Below, piece by piece: positions 1-8,179 of a DNA stretch of 40,858 nt. Positions within the stretch are counted from its first letter, which is position 1; every line of letters begins with the position of its first letter. Source of the stretch: Atkinsonella hypoxylon (taxonomy: Eukaryota > Ascomycota > Sordariomycetes > Hypocreales > Clavicipitaceae); the NCBI GenBank assembly GCA_000729835.1, contig JFHB01000251.1:1-40858 (forward strand), given 5' to 3'. A program made the position numbers and the translations under genes. The notes below the pieces were generated by a model that worked only from the letters and a program-made list of their open reading frames with translations, was not told where the DNA came from and made no database searches.

Positions 1-2
1 AT

Positions 3-1751
3 GCTATAGATTTAGATAGAGACATATTTTCCTTAATTAAGGATCTATGCTTTAAGGCAAGGACTAAAGCAGCTATTACTTCTAATAGTAATAAGGATAA
101 ACTTCCTAATACGTAGAAGCAAGCCCTAAAAAGCTCTGCTAAGCAGCATTAGATAGAAGCTACCTATAGCGAATTTAAGCAGCTATTAGCTGCTAGAACC
201 TTTAAATTTATAGGGAAAGACTAAGTACCTAAGGGCTAAAGAGTTCTAAAGAATAAGCTTATCTATAGGCTAAAAAAGGATAAAGAAAATAATCCTATAA
301 AATATAAGGCCCGCCTTGTTGCTAAGGGATTTATGCAAATAGAAGGTTAAGATTACCTAAAGACCTTTACTGCAACTAGTATTCCTCCTAGCTAGCGTAT
401 ATTATTAGCTCTTGCAGCTTTTAATAACTAGGAAGTTGAGCAAATCGACTTTATAGAAGCGTTTTTAAATAGCAAGCTAAAAGAAGCTATTTATATAGAA
501 ATCCTAGATAGATTCGTTGAATTTGCAGAGCAAGCATCGCCATTAGTAGCTAAGCTACTAAAAAGCTGTAATTACAGGCCTTCTAAAGACTAAGTAATTA
601 AGCTAGAAAAATCCCTCTATAGTTTAAAGCAAAGTCCTAGAGAATAGCAGCAAATTCTAACAGAATTACTTTAAAAGTATAGATTTAAACCTCTTATATT
701 AGACCTAGCAGTCTTTTATAACCCAGCTACACCTACATATATTGCTACTTATGTAGATAACTATCTTCTAATTAGGCCTAATTTACAATATATTAATAAG
801 CTTAAAAAGCTACTAAATTAAGCCTATCTAATAGAAGATAGGGGACCAGCAGAATTCTTTCTAGGTGTGTAAATCACCCGTAATAGGTCTAAAAGGTCTA
901 TTAAAATCCACTAATCTTAATACATCCTTAAAGCACTAGAAAGATTCAAAATGCTAGATACTAAGCTAGCTTCTATCCCTATACAGCCGGGAATTCTAAA
1001 GCAACTAGTTACAAAACTTCTCTTAAAATCCGATTATAAGCTTTATTAGAGCATAATAGGCACTATAATATACCTAATGTTGCTAACTAGGGCTAATATT
1101 GCTTTTTCTGTTCAGTAGCTATCAACCTTTCTAGCTAAGCCCTATATAGAGCACCTAAACGCCTCTAAGCACCTCCTAAGGTACTTAAGTGGTACTAGAA
1201 GCTTTGCTATTATTTATAAGCATTCTAGTCTACACCCTATAGGGTCCTCTTCTAAAGCTTCTAGCTCTAAAGAAGTACTTAAGACCCTCCTTAGTTATTG
1301 CAATAGCAATTTTGCTGGTGACAAAGTCTCTTCTAAATCAACCTATGCTTATCTATATAAGCTAGCTGGTGGACCTATTAGCTGGAAATCGAAAAAAGCT
1401 AGTACTATTGCCCTTTCTACCTTAGAAGCAGAATCTAATGCATTATTAGAAGCTATTAGGGAATTAGAGTGGCTCTACAGCCTTTTTAAGGAGATAAAGC
1501 TGCCTTTAACCCCTCCTATTCCTATTAGGTGTAATAATTAAGGCGCTATAGTTACTGCTTACAACTTAACGTTATATAGTAGGACTAAGCACACCCTTTT
1601 GAAGTTTAACTACATTAGGGAAAAGATTCGTAAAGGTATAGCTAAGGTTAGTTATATTAATATAAATTAGATGCTAGCAGATAGCCTAACTAAGCCTCTT
1701 GCTATTTAAAAGCATTAACAATTCATTAAGTTACTAGAGCTTTCTAGTTAG
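3..1751 (+). pseudogene. copia pol remnant: integrase tail, reverse transcriptase, RNase H
   Basis: One reading frame can be followed from base 3 to about 1751, interrupted only by TAA/TAG at positions where Gln or Trp is expected. Visible landmarks are the copia RT entry (RLVAKGF at about 312), the RT active-site box, read as YVDN at 750-761 instead of YVDD, the RNase H segment with STLEAES near 1418, and the C-terminal RTKH near 1581 and LADSLTKPL near 1675 that typify Ty1/copia RNase H. The second catalytic Asp of the RT box is Asn (GAC to AAC), so the enzyme is dead even without the stops. The exact stop is uncertain: TAG at 1749 may itself be a mutated Gln codon. Confidence 0.9.
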
Positions 1752-2012
1752 CTTATAAAAGCAATAAAAACACTCGAAAAATCGAAAAGCAACGAAAAAC
1801 AATTAAAAATCGAAAACAACAAAAACAATCAACAATAACTAGTTATATTCAACTATAACTACCCTGGAATTGCTAGAATTAGTTATATTATTAGTTATAT
1901 TATTTAGTCCTGTTATTAGTACTGTATTTCGTTGGTTGATTCTAACTTAGATATCCTTTAAAGGAGCTAAGTTGCTTGTAGAACTAGTTACTTCTCACAT
2001 TTCTAGAGGGAG
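1752..2012 (+). other. copia spacer between pol end and 3' LTR, with polypurine tract
   Basis: No gene is seen. The stretch is A-rich, with repeated CGAAAA-like units around 1776-1820, and ends in the purine-rich tract AGAGGGAG (2005-2012) directly against the LTR start TGTTAAAA. In copy B the same tract is present in reverse complement directly right of its 3' LTR (from 21341). Confidence 0.75.
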
Positions 2013-2715
2013 TGTTAAAAATAAGCTACCCTATATAGCCTATTTTTATGCTTGCTAGTTGCCTATTAGTTGCTCTATTACGTAACCCTAACTAGGTCTT
2101 GTTACGTTGATTTTTAGTAGAGATATCGCTGTTACTAGATGCGAAACATCTAGATTCGACTAAGGCAAAGTTGCCTAACCTATAGTTAACTTTAACAGCG
2201 ATTTTCTCTACAACTAGCAATAGTAGAAATTCAAAAAGTATACTATTTAAAAGCTAAGAATTAGGGCTATCTAATAGTATAATTGTTGGATAGAGTTGCT
2301 TATAAGGGTTGCTTGTTATTAGTGAAATTTATTAAATTCTGCACGTAGGTGTCTTGTTTATATAGCCGTGAGTCGATTTTTTTGTTTTTATATAGTAAAT
2401 CTTTTTGCGGAAATTATAAAGTAGCCTATAAGCCCCTTCTAGCGACTACAGCCCGCCGATATAGTTAGTAGGTCTATAAGGGACTGGAAAGATTCGAGAT
2501 CCTACCCTCACCAAGTTTGTTACAGCGCTCTCAATATAAAGATACCACTATTACAGTTATCTATTGCCTCTACGTAATCTATACTATACACTACAGCTTG
2601 ATTTAGGCCGCTGCTGCTTCCACTACGTGATAATTGCTAGGAGCAATTACAGGTGCTAAATCTAAGAGACCACTACCCTCTTAGATATCTAGTCCTGTAA
2701 TCCCTATTATTTTCA
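2013..2715 (+). repeat. copia LTR (3' LTR of copy A)
   Basis: The LTR begins TGTTAAAAATAAGC and ends in TTATTTTCA, the TG...CA form of LTRs. Four further copies in reverse orientation lie at 7176-7882, 20648-21340, 27786-28479 and 39585-40277. It contains the conserved compound inverted repeat at 2125-2202. Its right edge is fixed because bases 2716 onward read as antisense gypsy-I RT. Confidence 0.92.
2125..2202. repeat. 78-nt compound inverted repeat in copia LTR (copy A)
   Basis: The outer arms ATCGCTGTTA and TAACAGCGAT are perfect reverse complements. Inside are CTAGATG/CATCTAG with a 5-nt loop (2135-2153) and AGGCAA/TTGCCT with a 2-nt loop (2163-2176). The result would be a multi-stem junction in DNA or RNA. 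The 78-nt spacing recurs in all five LTRs. Confidence 0.8.
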
Positions 2716-3830
2716 ATAATAACTATAAAGCTAAGGTATTTAACTTTAGCTGTAGTAAAGCAGTATTTCCTAAGATCTAAGTGCAGCCCTACTAACTGCA
2801 ACTTTTCTAGGATTCTCTATACTTTATATATATAGTCTTTCCTAGAACCCTTAGTGTAAATAAGGACGTTATCTAGATAAGCAGTTACGTAATCTCTAAA
2901 GGCCTCTTCTAGCGCACTATTAATATATTATTAGAATGTAGCTAGAGCCTCTACTAACCTAAAGGGGCAAACTAGCTATTTATAAAGAGGCTAAACTAGG
3001 TATAGAACGCTGTAAGGTGCTCCTTACTGTCTACTATCTAGATTCTATAGAAGGCTAACTGTATGTTTAGTTTAGTAAACTAGTATGCCTCTAATAACAA
3101 CTTAAGCGTCTCCTTTATTAAAGGGAGTAAGTAATAGTTTTATTCTATAATCTTATTAAGGGCTTAATAATTAATATAGAATTGCTATTCTCTACTTAGC
3201 TTTTTAGCTAGAAGAATAGGTGCTACTACTAAAGAGAAGCTAGCTTAGATCTATTCTTTATCTATTAGGTTTATTACCTACCTCTTAATTTCTAATAAAT
3301 AGTTCTATAGTATATTATACAGTAGAGCCTATAGCAGCAACAGTAAGGAGCTATTTAGCTGCTGTTTTAGCCTAATATAGTAATCTAGCCCCTCTTTATA
3401 CAGCAGAAGGCCCTAGGCCTTCTTTTCTTTAAAAAGATTACAAAAGTTCTTTAATTTAGGTAGTAGCATTAGTAGATTAAGGCCTTTTAGGGATATTTAT
3501 AACAATAATATAGAGGTAATTTCCTAAAGGCTAGTAGCAATAAAACGTATAGCAACCTCTTAGCTCTTACTCTATTTTATTAGAGCGCTATAAACTACTG
3601 CTAATACTAGTTTTATTAGGTCCTTAACGTTCTAAGCTTCTACTGCTTAAATTATAAGGCCCTTAGCCTTGCCTACTAATAGGCTTTAGCTAGCAGCGTT
3701 AAGGACGATTCTATTATAGGCTAACTATAGGCTTCTAAAGATACAATCTTAGGTTAAGCCTAGAATTATATAGGCTACTACTAGAAAGACTTAGCTGTTA
3801 ATATCTGCTTATAAGCAAACTAAAGAAGTA
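2716..3830 (-). pseudogene. gypsy-I pol remnant: post-protease linker and reverse transcriptase
   Basis: Reading leftward on the - strand, I see a segment like those between protease and RT of fungal gypsy elements (LFKEKKA near 3420), then the RT palm motif FYINYQALNK near 3140-3183 and the active-site box YLDNVLIY near 2856-2880, where the expected YxDD has become YLDN. The coding sequence stops abruptly at 2716, where the copia LTR begins, in the segment that normally follows the RT box (VKYLSFI). All internal stops are TAA/TAG. The match to Ty3/gypsy RT is clear; the exact limits of the protease part are not. Confidence 0.85.
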
Positions 3831-5271
3831 ATTAAGGCGCTTCTCTAGTAGCTATTATAGGACTACTATTTAACCTTTACTGCTGTTTATACTGTTCTTT
3901 TATATAGTAATAGAACCTACTTTAGGCTAAGGCATTACACTAAACTCTTACTTATTGCAGTAAAGTAGTTATATTTACTATTTATCTATATATTGCAGAA
4001 TAATAGTTAGTTAAAGAGTATAGAGATAAAGAACAGTAATATATCTATTTTCTTAGTTATCTCTCTATATTCTTCTTTTAGCTGCTTATTAAGTAGAGGT
4101 TATTGCGTTATTTATATTACCTTTACCTCTATACTAAGCTTAAGGCTAAAGGTAAGCCTTTTTCTAACTTATTAAAGTTCTTCTTCTGTATATTATCTAT
4201 TACTGCTGCCTATACGCTAGTTAACTCTAGCTTACATTCTACTAGTTGCTATTTACATCCTTAAATATAGTGTTAAAATAACTTACACTAAAGGTATTAC
4301 CTCTTTTAGCAGTGTTTTTTAAGTTTAGCCTTAAATACCTACTTTACTTATAGAGTATTCTTATTTAGTTATCTTACTCTAGATTTCTTTACGCTCCCTT
4401 TTTATCTCTATTAGATTTCTATAGTGTTAACCCTAGTTATCTTAGTGTTACTATTCTAGGGCCCTTTAGAGCTAAAGCTGCGTTTTAGCTAGTACTATTC
4501 CTAAATGCAATATAACTTAAGGTTTAGCGCAATACTATAGTAGCGCTTTACTACTTAAAGGTAGTTATAATAGAGAATATCTCTCTTTACACTATAATCC
4601 TTTATTTCCTTATTAAGCGCTATCTATAACTTAGCTAACTTTATGCTGTTATTCTAGTTAGTCCCTTCTACTAGTATAATTTTCTCCTTAAAATAAATAT
4701 AAAATTCTACAAACTACTTATTATTACTCTATTAAAGCTAATTAAGCTTAATTAAGGCCTAGTTCTATTAGTAAGGATCTATAAAGACTAATTCTAAGTA
4801 ATTAAGGAACCTCTATATATTATATTCCCTTACTTTACCTACCTTATAATAGGTAGCTACTCTTTACTAGACCTTAGGCAATAAGCTTTAGTATAGATAG
4901 TACTACTAGTTCTATATTATACCTATAAAGGCGTTATTAGCCTAAAGCTTTTAGGTAATTACTATTTACTAGGCCTAAAAGCTCTATTTATTTCTATTAT
5001 AAGGGTTTACTATAGATAGAGGCTTCTATTTAGGTTCCTCTAGCTACTAGCTTACTGCAGCTTAAAGCTACTTCTCTTTCTATATATAGTCTATTGTAAA
5101 GCGTTATAGTTCCTTTATCTATAGGGATTAGCTCTTAACTAATTCGTAAAGTGCTATAATTTCCGCTGCTTTCTAGCTAATTTCTACTGTGTTTTCCTCT
5201 ATCTCTCTATAGAGGTTAAAAGGGTGCTTAAGCTAACTAGCTAGGCCCTTATTGCTATAACTAAACAACAT
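3831..5271 (-). pseudogene. gypsy-I gag remnant
   Basis: An ATG at 5271-5269 (- strand), about 40 nt inside the 5' LTR, opens a frame broken only by TAA/TAG. Near 4640-4740 it has the pattern of retrotransposon capsid proteins (KQFVEFY...FKEKIILVEG followed by ALNKEIKDY). I could not see a CCHC zinc knuckle, which may have been lost to mutation or lie in another frame. The product would be the capsid protein that packages element RNA. The boundary with pol is approximate. Confidence 0.65.
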
Positions 5272-5310
5272 TATTCTTACTAGTGTTCTATCTATAGAAT
5301 AATTATAGTA

Positions 5311-5633
5311 TATAATAGACTAACCTAGTAGCTACTGCTAACTAGCGTCTATAATAAGAACTATAATTATAGAGAGAAAAGAAGGAAGAGAGAAGGAACT
5401 AGAAGCCTCTTTATACCTCTATACTATATATTTAGGGGTAGGTTTATCCCCTTAGGAGCCCCTTTTAGTATATACTTTATAGCTAAGGTTCTCTCTCTAG
5501 GGCCTAGTAAAGTCTAGGTAACCCCTAAACAAATGCAGCTTGCTTCTATCCCTTTATCTATATAGATCTCTGTCCCTCTCCTGCTGTTCTCTCTCTACTG
5601 AAAGACCCGAGCCTAAGGCTCGAGTCCATAACA
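5311..5633 (-). repeat. gypsy-I LTR, copy G1 (5' LTR)
   Basis: This 323-bp block is shared with 17133-17455 (same orientation) and 19902-20223 (inverted). On the - strand it runs from TGTTATGGACT to a mutated CCATTACA end, and the two ends form an 11-bp imperfect inverted repeat. Near the - strand start is a strong hairpin, CGAGCCT-A-AGGCTCG (5608-5622). It is followed on the left by the gypsy-I gag start, so it serves as the 5' LTR. A non-autonomous terminal-repeat element is an alternative, but the adjoining gag favours an LTR. Confidence 0.82.
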
Positions 5634-6277
5634 GCTATACTAGGATTATTAATAAATTAAGGGAATCCTAGTGCCCTAAATTGAATAGTTAAAGCTTGCT
5701 TCTACTGTTCAAAATTTTTAGGGCCTTTTAGCTTAGCAGCCTCTAGAATTAAGTGGACCTTCTTATTTAGCTCTTTTATAGTGCCTTCATTAAAAGCAGA
5801 CAGAAAAGTAGCACTATTAGAACTAGAAGATTTAGGGGCTTTAAAAGAGACTTTAGAAGCTCTTTTAGAAGTAACAGGATCTACTACCTTAAAGGGAGAC
5901 CCTATAGAGAGATTACCTATAGATGTAATTATAGTATCTAATTTACTTAGTAAATTAGCTATATTACCTTTATTTTAGCTTTATTTTGCTTCACTATACT
6001 TAATAAATCTATTTAGGGTCTCTTGTTGCTTATCCATTTAAGCTTTTAGATCAGCTTAAACATTATGGACTTACACTACTCTTTTAGAAGCTAATCTAGC
6101 TTCTTTTAGAGCCTTCTTAGCTGTATAATCTTCTTCATTAGAAGAGAAATCTACTAGCTGAGGGGGGGATCTAGCTGGACCAGGAAAGCTAGTAGCAGCA
6201 GCTGTAGCTAGTGTACTAGAACCACTACCTCGTTCAGGGCTTGTGCTCTTTCCCTTACCTGTTCCTTTTGGTGCCAT
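5634..6277 (-). pseudogene. copia gag N-terminal part (copy C)
   Basis: The - strand ATG at 6277-6275 opens a frame beginning MAPKGTGKGK, with 68 uninterrupted codons down to 6071; beyond that TAG/TAA replace Gln codons but the frame continues to 5634. The N-terminus is rich in Ser, Thr, Gly, Lys and Pro and then becomes charged. The same protein is encoded at 25350-26839 in copy B, where the ATG has mutated to ATA. The rest of gag is cut off by the gypsy-I insertion. The + strand frame at 5781-5978 is an antisense shadow of this gag. Confidence 0.8.
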
Positions 6278-7175
6278 TTTAAGGGATTTTAATAGCTTAT
6301 TATAACCAAATTACAGTGGAAATAGTAGAAAATAACAGTAATAACCTCTACTAGATATTAATAGATTGCTCTATTATAGGCCTAGAAGTGCCCTATATCT
6401 TCAGAAATTATACTGAGATTTTTCTCCAATTTCTTTCGTAACTAGTATAACGGGCTCTAAGGCTGCGTTGTATAGCAGACCAGATTGACAAGCGGTCGCG
6501 AGGGGCACAAAACACAGGTTCTAGCTATTTTTAGCCAAAAAAAATTCAGGAGATTCTTCTCCAATTAGGTTCCAACAAATCAGTGGAGACCTAGGCACAG
6601 CTAATTTAGGGATATCTAGCTAATTCCTACTTCAAAATCCCAACTAGTGGGATTACTACACAAAATAATTCTGCAACCAAAAACACAGGAATATCTACGA
6701 CAAGAGCTGTTAGGCGTGCACTACAAATTGTAGTATAGCCACTAATAGAGGTGCACAGGGTGCACAATATAACAACAACAAGCGATGCAGTGCAGCGTTA
6801 AGCTTATTTCTTAATGGAAATAATTAATTAAGCAGGGCCTAATAAAACGATTCGCAGTGCAAATGTAATATATACAGATATATATATTTTAATATTGCGC
6901 AACAATAGAACCTAGCTATTAAGAATAGCTTTAAAAGTGTATATACACAGGGTGCATAGAGTGCAGGAAGCATAGGGTAGGCAGAATGAAAACACTAGTA
7001 TAGTGGCTAGCGATGTGTGTGCAGCACGTATTAATAGCTTCTAGCAAGCTACTAATAGCAGCAATAGCTGCTAGCGCAGGTCTTAATATAGCTTCTAGTG
7101 GGTAATACAGTATACAATAGTAGATTTTCAGCGGGCTAACAGCTTGCAGATAGGTCTTCCAGGCTTATAACCTAT
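6278..7175 (-). other. copia 5' leader (copy C)
   Basis: About 0.9 kb between the 5' LTR and the gag ATG has no coding sequence that I can see. It has repeated GTGCA/GTGCAC motifs (6716-6760 and 6950-6965), a hairpin ACTACAA-A-TTGTAGT at 6720-6734, and a candidate primer-binding site at 7153-7172 set three bases from the LTR. The homologous leader in copy B is 26840-27785. Such a long leader could hold packaging or dimerisation signals; this is inference. Confidence 0.6.
7153..7172 (-). promoter_or_regulatory. candidate copia primer-binding site (half-tRNA type)
   Basis: Three bases inside the 5' LTR, the + strand reads GGTCTTCCAGGCTTATAACC; copy B has GGTCTTCCGGGCTTAAAACC at 27763-27782. 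The right part resembles the CAT-anticodon loop sequence GGGCTCATAACC of Met tRNAs after mutation. Copia elements are known to prime from a half-tRNA-iMet cut in the anticodon loop. The GGTCTTCC part does not match a tRNA I can name, so this is tentative. Confidence 0.4.
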
Positions 7176-7882
7176 TGAAAATAATAGAGATTACAGGACT
7201 AGATATCTAAGAGGGTAGTAGTCTCTTAGATTTAGTACCTGTAATTGCTCCTAGCAATTATTATGTAGTAGAAGCAGCAGCAGCCTAAATTAAGCTGTAG
7301 TGTATAGTACTAGATTACGTAGAGGCAATAGATAACTGTAATAGTAGTATCTTTATATTAAGAGCGCTGTAACGAATAAGTTAGTAAGAGTAGAATCTTA
7401 AATCTTTCTAGTCCCTTATAGACCCTTTAACTATATTAGCGGGCTATAGTTGCTAGAAGGGGCTTATAGGCCACTTTATAATTTCCGCAAAAAGATTTAC
7501 TATATAAAAACAAAAAAATCAACTTACAGCTATACAAACGAGAAACCTATATATATAATTTAACAAATTCTACTAATAGTAAATAACCCTTATAGGCAAC
7601 TCTATTTAACAATTATACTATTAAATAGCCCTAATTCTTAGCTTTTAAATAGTATACTTCTTAAATTTCTACTATTGCTAGTTGTGGAGAAAATCGCTGT
7701 TAAAGTTGACTATAGGTTAGGCAACTTTACCTTAGTCGATTCTAGATGTTTCGCATCTAGTAACAGCGATATCTCTACCAAAAATCAACGTAACAAGACC
7801 TAGTTAGGGTTACGTGATAGAGCAACTAACAGGCAACTAGCAAGCATAAAAATAGGCTATACAGGGTAGCTTATTTTTAACA
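7176..7882 (-). repeat. copia LTR (5' LTR of copy C)
   Basis: The + strand begins TGAAAATAATAG and ends TTATTTTTAACA, the reverse complement of the LTR at 2013-2715. It carries the best preserved version of the 78-nt compound inverted repeat (7693-7770), with outer arms ATCGCTGTTA/TAACAGCGAT and inner arm CTAGATG/CATCTAG all intact. It is flanked on the left by its leader and on the right by copia D gag/leader sequence. Confidence 0.92.
7693..7770. repeat. 78-nt compound inverted repeat in copia LTR (copy C)
   Basis: The outer 10-bp arms and the 7-bp inner arm are perfect; GACTA/TAGTC forms an additional middle stem. The same structure lies at 2125-2202, 21162-21239, 28301-28378 and 40099-40176. 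Confidence 0.8.
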
Positions 7883-7936
7883 AGTGCCATTTTAAGGGTT
7901 TTAATAGCTAATTTAACGCTCTTTATAGCTAATTAT

Positions 7937-8179
7937 TGTTACGGGATAATCCTACAGACCCGCAGGTCACTAGTGCACGTAACCGTAATTATATATAAGT
8001 AGTTAGAAGCAACACTTAGGTAGTTAGATTAAACAATTAACAATTATTTACTAGAACACTATTTCTAGATGCTTCTTACAGAAGCTCTTACAACTTCTCT
8101 TATAATTTATTGTATAACCTATTAAATCTAACAACCTATTATTACTTCTAATAAACCTATATTAGATCCTACTGTAATA
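7937..8179 (+). repeat. gypsy-II 5' LTR (copy 1)
   Basis: This is 243 bp starting TGTTACGGGATAATCC and ending in a mutated form of CCACTGTAACA. A 243-bp counterpart lies at 37029-37271. It contains GACC/GGTC (7957-7968), which is a perfect 12-bp palindrome in the other copy. It interrupts copia D leader at 7936/7937. Gag-pol of gypsy-II follows directly. Confidence 0.87.

Larger units (their letters stand above)
1..2715 (+). mobile_element. Ty1/copia retrotransposon, copy A, 3' part
   Basis: This is the 3' part of a copia-type LTR retrotransposon; its 5' part lies outside the window. It carries the end of pol (integrase tail, RT, RNase H), a short A-rich spacer, a polypurine tract and the 3' LTR. 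The same sequence occurs in inverted orientation at 20648-23340 inside full-length copy B. On the right it abuts gypsy-I RT coding sequence immediately after the LTR end, so copy A is inserted in gypsy-I. The target duplication cannot be checked because the left end is not in view. RIP has turned many CAA/CAG codons into stops. Confidence 0.93.
2716..5310 (-). mobile_element. Ty3/gypsy retrotransposon family I, internal region (gag to RT)
   Basis: The - strand reads gag, a protease-linker region and RT from right to left, with the 5' LTR on the right at 5311-5633. The left end is cut by copia copy A inside RT, so RNase H, integrase and the 3' LTR are not visible here. The element is inserted in the gag of copia copy C, whose sequence resumes at 5634. 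Many TAA/TAG codons replace Gln/Trp codons, as in the neighbours. Confidence 0.85.
5634..7936 (-). mobile_element. Nested copia pieces (copy C, plus a 54-bp scrap of copy D)
   Basis: 5634-7882 is colinear with 26205-28479 of copy B: gag N-terminal half, leader and 5' LTR of a - strand copia. The gag is cut at 5634 by gypsy-I. From 7883 to 7936 the sequence is again copia leader plus gag start (its CAT, i.e. ATG on the - strand, is at 7888-7890), so copy C inserted about five bases inside the gag coding sequence of another copia, copy D. Copy D is in turn cut at 7937 by the gypsy-II LTR. Confidence 0.85.

Noticed and set aside
5781..6010. Small + strand ORF of 65 codons, with a similar one at 26352-26606
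   Set aside because: Both are antisense to the copia gag reading on the - strand, which is longer and continues across the region; the similarity simply reflects the two copia copies.
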